Assembly: GCF_002000545.1 (NCBI RefSeq)
Contig: NZ_MLHL01000049.1
Span: 1-37,992, forward strand
Direction: 5' to 3'
Length of the DNA stretch: 37,992 nt
DNA from: Rodentibacter trehalosifermentans
GTDB lineage: Bacteria; Pseudomonadota; Gammaproteobacteria; Enterobacterales; Pasteurellaceae
Shown: piece after piece, positions 1 to 8,335 of the stretch
How positions within the stretch are numbered: the first letter of the stretch is position 1
Layout: each line of letters opens with the position of its first letter
The notes under the pieces: generated by a model
What the model was told of the DNA's origin: nothing
Seen by the model: only the letters and a program-made list of their open reading frames with translations
Databases searched by the model: none
Program-made: the position numbers and the translations under genes

Positions 1-19
1 CTCGGTCAAATGGACGAAG

Positions 20-150
20 GAGAAAAGAAAATAAAACCCGCCACACAGTGGCACCAGCAACCCAACAAAATGTAAACGATGTCCTTAGGGAAATATGTAA
101 ATGATGTTTGGGTTGTACAAGCCAATAGTTTTGTGCAAGTGCGACATAAC
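20..150 (-). ncRNA. Possible small RNA or 5' leader with attenuator-like hairpin
   Basis: Seen on the minus strand: a TATATT -10-like box at 162-157 predicts a start near 150. Downstream, CAACCCAA and TTGGGTTG (about 58-116) can pair around a loop of roughly 40 bases. A GCCAC-TGT-GTGGC hairpin (52-40) is then followed by a U-rich run (36-20). This could be an independent RNA of about 130 nt ending at an intrinsic terminator, or the leader of a gene lying left of the window. There is no convincing ORF; the overlapping reading frames are unsupported. I do not recognise the RNA family. Confidence 0.35.
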
Positions 151-198
151 ACCGAGAATATAATGGATTCTGACCGCACTTTTTTGTTATTTTCCCCC

Positions 199-675
199 TC
201 ATTTTCCTTGGTTTTTATCCCAATTAATCCACATTCGGGTGATTTGATGTCGTCCTTCATTCATTTTGGTGCGGAAATACATTTTTAAGCGCATCGCTTC
301 TACCTGTTCGCCCAAAAACGAAGCTTTTAGATCATAGGTGGCGGTTAACCGGTCTTTACCTATTGGCAATACTTTGATGGCTTTCAGCATATCATAATAC
401 AGTAGCCCGTCTTTTAAATTATTCAGCCAATCCGCCTTTGTAAAACGCTTTCGTTTGGCATCACGAATTACGGTGAGTACGAAGTCGTCCGATAATAATT
501 TATCAAGCTCAAGATAATTTTCATCTTCAAGAGCAACCACAAGTTGGGCATATAATCCTGCGAGTTCAACCTGCTCGGCTTCACGATTTCGCATATCGTA
601 TAAAGCAGGGGCAATCGCTATCGCACTAACTGTGAGCGATAATAACAGAGAAAAGAAAACATGGCGTAATTTCAT
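199..675 (-). CDS. Small exported or membrane-anchored protein of unknown function (NTF2-like fold suspected)
   Basis: This 158-residue product begins with a short basic segment and a hydrophobic stretch (about residues 4-25, ending near APA), which reads as a signal peptide or single anchor. The rest is a soluble alpha/beta domain rich in charged residues (LLSDDFVLTVIRD, MYFRTKMNEGRHQITRMWINWD). The pattern resembles SnoaL/NTF2-like (DUF4440-type) domains, but this is only an impression. I chose the ATG at 675, which has a GGTAAG ribosome site close upstream, over an in-frame TTG at 687 that would overlap the preceding gene. It starts 5 bases after the stop of the MFS transporter, so the two are probably cotranscribed. 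An uptake signal lies just past its end (173-181). The function is unknown. Confidence 0.7.
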   Translation of the reverse strand: MKLRHVFFSLLLSLTVSAIAIAPALYDMRNREAEQVELAGLYAQLVVALEDENYLELDKLLSDDFVLTVIRDAKRKRFTKADWLNNLKDGLLYYDMLKAIKVLPIGKDRLTATYDLKASFLGEQVEAMRLKMYFRTKMNEGRHQITRMWINWDKNQGK

Positions 676-680
676 TTTAC

Positions 681-1751
681 TTACCAAATTAAAAAGACAA
701 TGGGAATAATGTTCATCACCAATGTTGTCGTGCCGGCTAAAATTAGTTTGGATGTCCCAAACATTAAGCCCTGGTTTACCCCTTTATCCAATTTCACTAA
801 CATATTTGCCATCGCCGTATTGGCAAACAAGCTCACAAAGGCAAAGATTACTAAATAAAGGTAGGCTGTCATAAAAGAAAGAAAATCAATTACATAGAAC
901 CACGGCACGATCAAGGTGATCACGAGTAACGGTGCAATATAAGTGAGTTTGACCACGCCAAAATCCAATTTACGGGTAAAGCGGGCTTGGAATAGCACAG
1001 CGATCAAATTATTAATAAAAAAGGCAACCGGAATGGATTCGGGGTTATCCAATAAGTTACTGAAAATATAGGGGAAAATAATATAGAAAGAGGTACTCAT
1101 CGCTAATGGAATAAAAAGCAATAAATGGGCAAACACAAATCGCTTGCTTAATACTTGCCGGATATTCTGAAATCTAAAAGGCGTACTGATCACTTTACAA
1201 GGCGTTTCTTTCACAGCGATAAGCATAAAAAGCAACATTGACACTTCAATGGCACAACTCAACCAAATCAACATTTCAGGTAGTTGAAAATGCAAAAATG
1301 GCAGGGCAAGCAAGGGGGCTGACATTGAAGCAAGACTTTGGATGCGCAAAAATTTCCCCTGTGCTTTGGCTTTCTCCTGATAATTATTCGCTGCGGTTGA
1401 AAGCAACAAGGCTCGGGCATTGGTGCCAAATAATGTGCTACCCAAACCAAAAAAGAATGTCGCCAATAACAAAAGAGGATAATAGTCTGTCGTTATCAAT
1501 AAAATGTAAGCCAAGGCATCCATTAAACAGCCAAGTAACATCATTTTGGATCGTCCAAACTGATCCCCCCATACACCGGCAAAAAGAGAAAAGGCTTGGC
1601 TGGCAAACACCAGCAAGGAGAATGCCGTCGCAATTTGCGAGGTGTCAAATCCTTTATTATTTTGTAAATAGATAAAAAAGACGCTCTGCATTGCCGTATA
1701 TGCCACTCCGGAGAAGAAACGTCGACATAAAATGGCATTTTGAATATTCAT
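681..1751 (-). CDS. MFS transporter (DHA1/MdtH-like efflux type)
   Basis: A 356-residue integral membrane protein with about 11-12 hydrophobic segments. The loop between TM2 and TM3 carries GVWGDQFGRSKMM (about residues 59-71), which matches the major facilitator signature G-x-x-x-D-x-x-G-R-x-[RK]. It is shorter than typical 12-TM MFS drug exporters (about 390-410), mostly in the central loop and C-terminus, but it has no frameshift. The overall pattern is closest to the MdtH-like branch of proton-driven efflux pumps. The substrate cannot be read from the sequence. The downstream small exported protein follows after 5 bases and may be cotranscribed. The gap to rdgC contains an uptake signal (1804-1812). 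Confidence 0.8.
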   Translation of the reverse strand: MNIQNAILCRRFFSGVAYTAMQSVFFIYLQNNKGFDTSQIATAFSLLVFASQAFSLFAGVWGDQFGRSKMMLLGCLMDALAYILLITTDYYPLLLLATFFFGLGSTLFGTNARALLLSTAANNYQEKAKAQGKFLRIQSLASMSAPLLALPFLHFQLPEMLIWLSCAIEVSMLLFMLIAVKETPCKVISTPFRFQNIRQVLSKRFVFAHLLLFIPLAMSTSFYIIFPYIFSNLLDNPESIPVAFFINNLIAVLFQARFTRKLDFGVVKLTYIAPLLVITLIVPWFYVIDFLSFMTAYLYLVIFAFVSLFANTAMANMLVKLDKGVNQGLMFGTSKLILAGTTTLVMNIIPIVFLIW

Positions 1752-1816
1752 ATTTCATTATTTCCGAAATGAATAGCGGTACATAAAAATACTGCCCGAT
1801 TTAACCGCACTTTTGC

Positions 1817-2725
1817 CTATAACCTTGCTTTTTCACCGCCAAATTCATTTAATAAATTTTCAGTGAGTTTACTGAGAATGCCCGTCATCAACACAAAATC
1901 CGCATCAAACCGTTGGGCGAAGTTTTCTTTTAATATATCGTCATTTTTTTCACGTACCGTATCGGCAAATTTTAAACGCTTGAGTGTGCAATCCTCATTA
2001 AACACAAAGGTGAGGGTGTCTTCCCATTCCAAGGCGAGTTTGCTTACCACTTTTTTGCCTTCTTGTAAAAGGGCGAGAATTTCATCGTTTTCAAGGGGTT
2101 GTTTTTTACAGCGAATGACGCTGTCTTCTTGGCTACCGCGTAATTCCGCTTCTTCTAGGGCGATAAGCCAGTGTGGAAGGCTGTCTTGTGCGATCCAATT
2201 TGTCATCACGGTGCTGGGGTCATTGGCAAAAGCAAGGGGGACGACAGGTAACGAACCAAGAGATTTTCGCAATAATGCCAAAGCATCTTCCGCCCGTTTG
2301 CTTGAAGCGGCATCCACGTGAATCAACTGATTTTCCGTATCAATCCACAATGCAGTATATTGATTTTTACTGAAGGCTCTCGGCAATAGGGTCATCACTA
2401 CATCATCTTTTAAAGTTTGTTTTTCCACCTTTTTCAACTTACGGTTTTCTTTCTGTTCCAAACTTTCAATACGCTCATCCAACTCACGTTTTATTACGTT
2501 TGCCGGTAGGATTTTTTCTTCTTTTTTTGCGATTAATAAAATTTGTTTTCCTACGGAGAAATAAAATAAATCCGATCCCTGTAGCGGACGTCCCCAACCA
2601 AATTTACTTTGATCCTGCGCCCCACAGGGATGAAATTGGCAAGTTTCAAGTTGCGTTTGGAGTTGTTCAAGATCCCATTGCAAGGGTTTGGTAAGCCTAT
2701 AACTCATTAAATTTTTAAACCACAC
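1817..2725 (-). CDS. rdgC: Recombination-associated protein RdgC
   Basis: RdgC is a ring-forming, non-specific DNA-binding protein of the nucleoid that restrains RecA activity. The 302-residue product matches the family along its length. It has the N-terminal WFKNLMSYRL, the motif EEKILPANVIKREL, the stretch LLPRAFSKNQYTALWIDT, the highly conserved ALLRKSLGSLPVVPL, and the C-terminal ENFAQRFDADFVLMTG. I chose the GTG at 2725. It gives the family's usual start (V/M-W-F-K-N-L-M) and sits 8 bases after AAGGA, whereas an ATG at 2734 abuts that ribosome site and would add three foreign residues. It appears to be a single-gene unit, divergent from proC across about 65 bases. Confidence 0.97.
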   Translation of the reverse strand: MWFKNLMSYRLTKPLQWDLEQLQTQLETCQFHPCGAQDQSKFGWGRPLQGSDLFYFSVGKQILLIAKKEEKILPANVIKRELDERIESLEQKENRKLKKVEKQTLKDDVVMTLLPRAFSKNQYTALWIDTENQLIHVDAASSKRAEDALALLRKSLGSLPVVPLAFANDPSTVMTNWIAQDSLPHWLIALEEAELRGSQEDSVIRCKKQPLENDEILALLQEGKKVVSKLALEWEDTLTFVFNEDCTLKRLKFADTVREKNDDILKENFAQRFDADFVLMTGILSKLTENLLNEFGGEKARL

Positions 2726-2792
2726 GTAACACATCCTTCATAATCGGGTAAAATAGGCGACATTGTAGCTTATAAACTCACAGGAAAAAATG

Positions 2793-3608
2793 ATGCAACA
2801 GAAATTAATCGCCTTTATTGGTGGCGGCAATATGGCACAAGCTATCGTGCTGGGGTTATTGAAACAAGGTTATCCGGCGACAAAAATCATAGTGAATGAT
2901 CCTAATGCTGAAAAGCGGGCATTTTTCGATAAACTGGGAGTTCAAACCGCAGAAAATAATGCGGAAAGTGCGAAACGTGCCGAGGTGACATTACTTGCCG
3001 TGAAACCGCAAATGATGGCGGAAGTCTGCACCCCATTAAGTGTGGTGGATTTTTCCGATAAATTACTCATTTCTATTGCGGCGGGCATTTCCACGGCACG
3101 CCTACAAGCCCTTATCCCCAGTGTAAAATCCGTTGTACGCGTGATGCCAAATACGCCGGCATTAGTGGGAGAAGGCATGGCGGGATTATTTGCTCCTGAA
3201 AATACGGCGGAAACCGACCGCACTTTTGCCCAAGATTTGTTAAATTCGGTGGGGCAAACGCAGTGGGTGAAAGCGGAAAATCAAATGCACGCCGTTACCG
3301 CCGCATCCGGTAGCAGCCCGGCGTATTTCTTTTTAATGTTGGAAGCCATGCAACAGGCATTAATTGAAATGAATATGGATGCCGACACCGCCCGTCAGTT
3401 TGTGCAACAAGCGATGCTGGGGGCAGCTAAAATGGTGGTGGAAAACCCGCAAACCGCTCTTTCCACTTTAAGAGAAAATGTTACCTCAAAAGGCGGAACA
3501 ACCGCTGCGGCGTTATCGGTGTTTAACGCACGGAAATTTAATCAAATTATGGCAGAAGCCATGCAAGCCTGCGTGGCACGCTCACAAGAAATGGAAACCT
3601 TATTCTAA
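2793..3608 (+). CDS. proC: Pyrroline-5-carboxylate reductase (last step of proline synthesis)
   Basis: ProC reduces 1-pyrroline-5-carboxylate to L-proline with NAD(P)H in the cytoplasm. The 271-residue product opens with a Rossmann dinucleotide-binding motif, [11 protein letters not shown] (about residues 7-17), and contains the family segments [16 protein letters not shown] and [12 protein letters not shown]. The C-terminal dimerisation domain carries the [16 protein letters not shown] signature. Two tandem ATGs exist (2790 and 2793). The second has the better spacing (7 bases) from AGGA at 2782-2785. The stop overlaps the start of the following transporter in a TAATG arrangement, implying translational coupling. 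An uptake signal lies inside the gene (3217-3225). Confidence 0.97.
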   Translation: MQQKLIAFIGGGNMAQAIVLGLLKQGYPATKIIVNDPNAEKRAFFDKLGVQTAENNAESAKRAEVTLLAVKPQMMAEVCTPLSVVDFSDKLLISIAAGISTARLQALIPSVKSVVRVMPNTPALVGEGMAGLFAPENTAETDRTFAQDLLNSVGQTQWVKAENQMHAVTAASGSSPAYFFLMLEAMQQALIEMNMDADTARQFVQQAMLGAAKMVVENPQTALSTLRENVTSKGGTTAAALSVFNARKFNQIMAEAMQACVARSQEMETLF

Positions 3609-4771
3609 TGCAAGTTCGTCCCTTTTACTGGCTCGCCCTGAGTTTTCTCGGTTATTACTGTGCTTATGGCGTGTTTTTGCCGTTCTTTCCGGCATGGTTG
3701 AAATCCCAACAATATGGCGAAGAAATGATCGGGCTTGTCATTGGCAGTGCCTATCTTTTTCGTTTTATTGGCGGATTATTTTTCTCCTCATTAATTAAAA
3801 AGGCCGCTCACCTTATCAATTCATTACGTTTATTGGCGTTATTTTCTGCCATCATTATGGCGACAATGAGTTTGCTTTCCCACAATTTCTGGTTGCTTTT
3901 TTCTGCCATTGGGCTTTTTGCCATGGTCAATTCTGCGGGTATGCCGATTGGCGATTCATTAGCCTCCACGTGGCAACGCCAAATCGGCTTGGATTATGGA
4001 AAAGTGCGATTAATTGGCTCTGCCGCCTTTATTTTAGGTGTCGTGGTATTTGGAGGAATGATTGGTTGGGTGGGTGAACAAAATATCGTGTGGATTTTGA
4101 CCGCACTTTTATTGTTTTATACCCTCATTCAATTACTCAAACCGACTATTCTGCCAAAAGATGAACTCCCGATAGATAATTCACTGAACCAAATTAGTTT
4201 CTTAGCATTATTAAAAAATCCAACTACGTTACGTATTATGCTTGCGGTAGGGCTAATTCAAGGCGCTCACGCGGCATATTATGTTTATAGCACAATTTAC
4301 TGGACGGGTATCGGCATTTCAGTGCCACAAACCAGCTTACTATGGGGCATTGGCGTATTGGCAGAAATTTTATTATTCTTCTTTTCACGTCGTTTATTCC
4401 AAAATTGGGGGGTAAGCCGCATTTTCTTTTTGTCTGCATTCGTGAGTATTTTACGCTGGTCAGGCTTGGCTTATGCAAACACATTCTGGCAGATTTTTCC
4501 GCTCCAATTGGCACATAGTCTAACTTATGCCGCCTGCCATTATGCCATTGTGCGTTATATCACCACTCAACCTCAAAGCCATATTGCCAAATTACAAGGC
4601 CTATATAACGGCTTATCAAATGGTGCGCTTATTGCCCTTTTCACCGCTGTTTCAGGCTTGATTTACCCAATTTCACCGACAATGACGTTCTTACTGATGA
4701 GCGGTATTGCCGCGGCATCATTTTTCATCATTCCACGTAAATTGGATGCCTTTTTGGTGAAGTCAAATTAA
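3608..4771 (+). CDS. HcaT-family MFS transporter
   Basis: A 387-residue, 12-TM major facilitator protein that closely follows the E. coli HcaT (3-phenylpropionate transporter) family. Shared blocks include [24 protein letters not shown] at the N-terminus, [26 protein letters not shown] in the TM4-5 region, and [17 protein letters not shown] in the second half. HcaT is annotated as a phenylpropionate permease, but this window shows no aromatic-acid catabolic genes, so the substrate here is open. The start codon overlaps the proC stop by one base, so the two are coupled, and xerD follows after 19 bases. An uptake signal at 4100-4108 lies within the coding sequence. Confidence 0.85.
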   Translation: MQVRPFYWLALSFLGYYCAYGVFLPFFPAWLKSQQYGEEMIGLVIGSAYLFRFIGGLFFSSLIKKAAHLINSLRLLALFSAIIMATMSLLSHNFWLLFSAIGLFAMVNSAGMPIGDSLASTWQRQIGLDYGKVRLIGSAAFILGVVVFGGMIGWVGEQNIVWILTALLLFYTLIQLLKPTILPKDELPIDNSLNQISFLALLKNPTTLRIMLAVGLIQGAHAAYYVYSTIYWTGIGISVPQTSLLWGIGVLAEILLFFFSRRLFQNWGVSRIFFLSAFVSILRWSGLAYANTFWQIFPLQLAHSLTYAACHYAIVRYITTQPQSHIAKLQGLYNGLSNGALIALFTAVSGLIYPISPTMTFLLMSGIAAASFFIIPRKLDAFLVKSN

Positions 4772-4790
4772 TCATATCGGAGAGGACACA

Positions 4791-5684
4791 GTGAAAAACA
4801 CGGCATTAGTTGATTTATTTCTCAATGAATATTGGATCGAAAAAGGGCTTTCGGAAAACACAGTGCAATCTTACCGCTTAGATCTGAGCGCACTTTGCGA
4901 TTGGTTGGATAAAAACAATCTTTCCTTGGAAACCTTAGATACAGTGGATTTACAAGGCTTTCTCGGGGAGCGGGTAGAGCAAGGCTATAAAGCGACGAGT
5001 ACCGCACGAATGCTCAGTGCAATGCGGAAATTATTTCAATATTTATACCGTGAAAAATATCGCCCTGATGATCCCACGGCTATCCTCAGTTCACCGAAAT
5101 TACCGGGTCGCTTGCCAAAATATTTAAGTGAACAACAAGTGAGTGATTTATTGAATACCCCTGATGTGGATATTCCTTTGGAACTGCGTGATAAAGCGAT
5201 GTTGGAATTGCTTTATGCCACCGGTTTACGTGTGACCGAATTGGTTTCACTCACCATTGAAAATATGAGCGTACAACAAGGTGTAGTGCGGGTGATTGGT
5301 AAAGGCAATAAAGAACGCATTGTGCCTATGGGGGAAGAAGCAGCGTATTGGGTGCGTCAATTTATGCTTTATGGTCGTCCTGTCTTATTAAACGGACAAA
5401 GTTCCGATATTGTGTTTCTCAGCCAACGAGCCCGGCAAATGACCCGCCAAACCTTTTGGCATCGGGTTAAACATTATGCGATGTTGGCGGATATTGATAG
5501 CGATACCCTTTCTCCCCACGTTCTCCGCCACGCCTTTGCGACCCATTTGGTGAATCACGGTGCCGATTTACGCGTGGTGCAAATGCTACTCGGACACAGC
5601 GATTTATCCACCACTCAAATCTATACTCATGTGGCGAAAGAGCGCTTGAAACGCTTGCATGAAAGGTTTCATCCTAGAGGATAA
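4791..5684 (+). CDS. xerD: Site-specific tyrosine recombinase XerD
   Basis: XerD acts with XerC at the chromosomal dif site to resolve dimers before cell division, under FtsK control. The 297-residue product has the N-terminal SAM-like DNA-binding domain (about 1-90) and the C-terminal catalytic domain. All expected active-site residues are visible: R147 (ATGLR), K171 (GKGNK), H243 and R246 (HVLRH), H269 (LLGHS) and nucleophile Y278 (QIYTH). Each lies one position before its E. coli XerD counterpart. The C-terminal KERLKRLHERFHPRG is typical of XerD rather than XerC. It starts with GTG after a GAGAGGA ribosome site. It probably forms an operon with proC and the HcaT-like gene. An uptake signal follows at 5694-5702. 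Confidence 0.97.
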   Translation: MKNTALVDLFLNEYWIEKGLSENTVQSYRLDLSALCDWLDKNNLSLETLDTVDLQGFLGERVEQGYKATSTARMLSAMRKLFQYLYREKYRPDDPTAILSSPKLPGRLPKYLSEQQVSDLLNTPDVDIPLELRDKAMLELLYATGLRVTELVSLTIENMSVQQGVVRVIGKGNKERIVPMGEEAAYWVRQFMLYGRPVLLNGQSSDIVFLSQRARQMTRQTFWHRVKHYAMLADIDSDTLSPHVLRHAFATHLVNHGADLRVVQMLLGHSDLSTTQIYTHVAKERLKRLHERFHPRG

Positions 5685-5713
5685 AAAAGGAAAAAGTGCG
5701 GTAAAAGTCCCAT

Positions 5714-6217
5714 TTATTTTAAGGTTATTGCACTTGTGAAACAGGCTATTTTACATTCACCACATCCGTTGCAACATTCCTTATTTACGATTAACTCAGG
5801 GGAAATAGCCTGTTGTGGGCAGGCAGTTTGGCAGTCTGTGCAGGTTTGGTGTTGTTTGATTAAACAGGTAGAAGAAAATTTTGGACGGAGTCGGGTATCG
5901 GCGGAAAAATTGGGATGTAATGCGTGTGTAGGGCAAACTTCTGCACATTTTCCGCATAAATGACAAGGGGCGTAATCAATCTCAAGTATTGCCTGCTGTT
6001 TTACTAAATGAATAAGTCGATGAGGGCAAACAGAAACACATTTGCCACAGCCGTTACAGGCGGCAGAAAATAAATCTTCCCGTGCGGCAAAAGGAGGGCG
6101 TGAGATGTGTTCTTCCGTTGTTCTTCCTTCGTTTACAGTGAAAAAGCTTCTCAGTAATCTACGGCGTGAGATTTGGTTGTGGCTCAAATAAGCCTGATAA
6201 TAAGCTGCATTTTTCAT
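5714..6217 (-). CDS. napF: NapF-like ferredoxin-type protein
   Basis: A 167-residue protein with three or four iron-sulphur motifs of the C-x2-C-x2-C-x3-C-P type: CNGCGKCVSVCP, CHLCGKCAEVCP, CTDCQTACP and a C-terminal CNGCGECKIAC. This is the layout of NapF, a cytoplasmic protein that helps mature molybdenum reductases such as NapA. Its location as last gene of the dms operon suggests a similar assembly or electron-transfer role for the DMSO reductase. To my knowledge Haemophilus influenzae has the same arrangement. The start overlaps the dmsD stop (TAATG), so translation is coupled. The symbol denotes family membership; a separate napF may exist in a nap operon elsewhere. Confidence 0.8.
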   Translation of the reverse strand: MKNAAYYQAYLSHNQISRRRLLRSFFTVNEGRTTEEHISRPPFAAREDLFSAACNGCGKCVSVCPHRLIHLVKQQAILEIDYAPCHLCGKCAEVCPTHALHPNFSADTRLRPKFSSTCLIKQHQTCTDCQTACPQQAISPELIVNKECCNGCGECKIACFTSAITLK

Positions 6218-6828
6218 TATCGGTAAAATCTCACTTTCGGTATATCAATATGCAATGTGCTTTGCCATTGTTGTAACGTTTGCTCTGTTAATAAGGCAAT
6301 CCCTTGATAAAAAGGGGCATTTTCGACTTTTGCAAGTTGTTTAAAAAAATGTAACGCCCAAATTAATAAATGCTCACGGAGAAATTCTGCTATCAAGTGC
6401 GGTCGATTTTCTGCAAGATAAGCGGCAAGCATTAACATTAAGCCGATGTGATCTTCCGGTTCATCTTGCTGTGCTTGGAATGCAATTTGATGGTGACGCA
6501 AAAAATCACGCAAAGCCAGTTGTGAATTGCCAAAAATCACGGATTCAGGATCGAGATAAACGGAACCCCAAGGCGGTGCGGGTAATTCATTCGGTCCGAT
6601 AAACAGGCGCTGATATTGTTCAGAAATATCTTGTGTTAAACCTTGTGTAATAAGTGCGGTTATTTTTTCAGATGTTTTGACATCAAGTGGGATTTCCCAT
6701 TCTTTTATCCAATTTGGTTGGCGAAAAAAATCCAAAATGCCACGAATTTGGGGCGTTTGGGGTTCATAATAAAATGCTGCACCGAGTAAACGTCCGTAGA
6801 GGGAAATCTGTTGAAAAGTATCTTGCAT
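6217..6828 (-). CDS. dmsD: TorD/DmsD-family maturation chaperone for DMSO reductase
   Basis: TorD/DmsD chaperones bind the twin-arginine signal peptide of molybdoenzymes and hold them for cofactor insertion before export. The 203-residue protein has family-typical features: the PNELPAPPWGSVYLDPES segment (about 91-108, the E-x-P-x-P-W-G motif), and the later EPEDHIGLMLMLAAYLAE stretch containing the D-H-x-x-x-E/L-x-x-x-M motif. The start is the ATG at 6828, six bases after GGAG. Longer upstream extension in this frame overlaps dmsC and has no family similarity. An uptake signal (6848-6856) sits between dmsC and dmsD, and two more lie within the gene. Coupled to the following ferredoxin gene by TAATG. 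Confidence 0.9.
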   Translation of the reverse strand: MQDTFQQISLYGRLLGAAFYYEPQTPQIRGILDFFRQPNWIKEWEIPLDVKTSEKITALITQGLTQDISEQYQRLFIGPNELPAPPWGSVYLDPESVIFGNSQLALRDFLRHHQIAFQAQQDEPEDHIGLMLMLAAYLAENRPHLIAEFLREHLLIWALHFFKQLAKVENAPFYQGIALLTEQTLQQWQSTLHIDIPKVRFYR

Positions 6829-6866
6829 AAATTCTCCGTGAAATTTAACCGCACTTTGTTTCTGTA

Positions 6867-7706
6867 TTAGCTGCCGATAGTCATACCTAATGTCATATGT
6901 AAGCCATAAAATAATACTCGTCCTATGCCTTCTGCCACTAAAGTGAGAACAACTGCGCAACCTAATAATTCCCTATTTCCTGTGCAGAATAATAGGTATG
7001 CGGCAATGGCTAACAGGCATAGGCGTATGGAAGTCATTACGGCATAGTCCGACACAAGATCAGCGGCATTTTGGATTGCACTATGAATATGCGGTAAGCC
7101 GAAACCTTGGTAGACCGCCACAATAGCAGCAAACAACAATGAGATTGCAAATAAACTTGGTACGAAGTTTAGCGAATATTCACGGTGCTTATTCGGTATT
7201 AATAATGCGTAAGCCAATGCTAGTCCACCCAAAGCAACGGTGAGATAGAACGACCAAGAAGTGAGTGAAGTATCCCAAGTCGGTACACTGACAATGTGAT
7301 AGACCTGATTCATCACATACATAAAAACAACACCCACAAGTGCGGTCGTTATTCGCCATAAGTTACCAAGAACAACGGGCATTTTGCCTGTGAGAGCAAC
7401 GAGCCAATAAAAACCGGCGAGGGAGAAGAAAATCGCACCGGAGAGGATTTCGTTACTCATCATTGATTCCCCGACACGATTCAGTGAATTAAACGCACGC
7501 ATCGGCGAACCGAGATGAGTAATAGAGGCAATAAAACCAACTCCTAAGAATGCCAAAATTACAAACATCACTTTATGGATGTAAGCACGACTTTTTTCAT
7601 TTTTTGTATTTAATAATACAAAAGTGAAAACGAGCCACGCACCGACCGCACTTTGCGCCAGTATTGTGAAGAAAACAAGTGGAAGTTCATGTAATCCTGC
7701 GTTCAT
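6867..7706 (-). CDS. dmsC: DMSO reductase membrane anchor subunit DmsC
   Basis: DmsC anchors the DmsAB dimer in the inner membrane and oxidises menaquinol. The 279-residue product starts MNAGLHELPLVFFTILAQSAVGAW, characteristic of the family, and has about eight hydrophobic helices with conserved features such as THLGSPMRAFNSLNRVGESMMSNEI (about 63-87). It starts one base after the dmsB stop, with GAGAGG as ribosome site inside the end of dmsB, so expression is coupled. The length is close to E. coli DmsC (287). Two uptake signals lie inside the gene (7338-7346 and 7645-7653). Confidence 0.95.
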   Translation of the reverse strand: MNAGLHELPLVFFTILAQSAVGAWLVFTFVLLNTKNEKSRAYIHKVMFVILAFLGVGFIASITHLGSPMRAFNSLNRVGESMMSNEILSGAIFFSLAGFYWLVALTGKMPVVLGNLWRITTALVGVVFMYVMNQVYHIVSVPTWDTSLTSWSFYLTVALGGLALAYALLIPNKHREYSLNFVPSLFAISLLFAAIVAVYQGFGLPHIHSAIQNAADLVSDYAVMTSIRLCLLAIAAYLLFCTGNRELLGCAVVLTLVAEGIGRVLFYGLHMTLGMTIGS

Positions 7707-7707
7707 T

Positions 7708-8325
7708 TTATACCTCTCTTGGGTTGCCTAAGAACCCATTGGTATCGCCACTTGGGCGAGCATTTTTATTTGGTTTTACCACGAGATTTGGTTGGGTTAT
7801 CTCTGCAGGTGGTAATGGGGCGATAGAGGCTTGTTCGCCATATTGCTTCCTTAATTGCTCAATCGGGGCAAAATCAAGGGCTCGTAATGGACAAGCTTCC
7901 ACACAAATAGGTTTTTTCCCTGTTTTGACGCGCGAATAACAGCCGTCACATTTTGTCATGTGACCTTTTTGTGCATCATATTGTGGAGCATCGTACGGGC
8001 ACGCCATATGGCAGTAGCGGCAGCCAATACAGATTTCTTCATTAACAATGACAAAACCGTCTGCGTTTTTGTGCATTGCCCCGGTCGGGCAAACTTTTGT
8101 ACAAGCCGGATCGGAACAGTGATTGCAGGAAATCGACATATAGTAGGCAAACACATTTTGACTCCAACAACCGTTCGGTTGTGAGCTCCAGTTGCCGCCG
8201 GTATATTCATAAATACGGCGGAAATTGACTTCCGAGCCTAAGTCTTTGTAATCCTTACAGGCTAATTCACAGGTTTTACAGCCTGTACAGCGATCCGAAT
8301 CAAAATAAAAACCATATTGTTCCAT
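7708..8325 (-). CDS. dmsB: DMSO reductase iron-sulphur subunit DmsB
   Basis: DmsB carries four [4Fe-4S] clusters and passes electrons from DmsC to DmsA. The 205-residue product has four cysteine groups: CTGCKTCELAC near the N-terminus, CNHCSDPACTKVCP, CIGCRYCHMACP and CDGCYSRVKTGKKPICVEACP. The C-terminus (VVKPNKNARPSGDTNGFLGNPREV) is near-identical in pattern to E. coli DmsB. Two tandem ATGs follow a GGGAGG site. The inner one (8325) has better spacing and gives the family length of 205. It lies 10 bases after dmsA and one base before dmsC. Confidence 0.96.
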   Translation of the reverse strand: MEQYGFYFDSDRCTGCKTCELACKDYKDLGSEVNFRRIYEYTGGNWSSQPNGCWSQNVFAYYMSISCNHCSDPACTKVCPTGAMHKNADGFVIVNEEICIGCRYCHMACPYDAPQYDAQKGHMTKCDGCYSRVKTGKKPICVEACPLRALDFAPIEQLRKQYGEQASIAPLPPAEITQPNLVVKPNKNARPSGDTNGFLGNPREV

Positions 8326-8335
8326 CATTACCTCC

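Noticed and set aside
1238-1675. A 145-codon plus-strand ORF inside the MFS transporter gene
   Set aside because: Antisense shadow of a membrane protein with no family resemblance.
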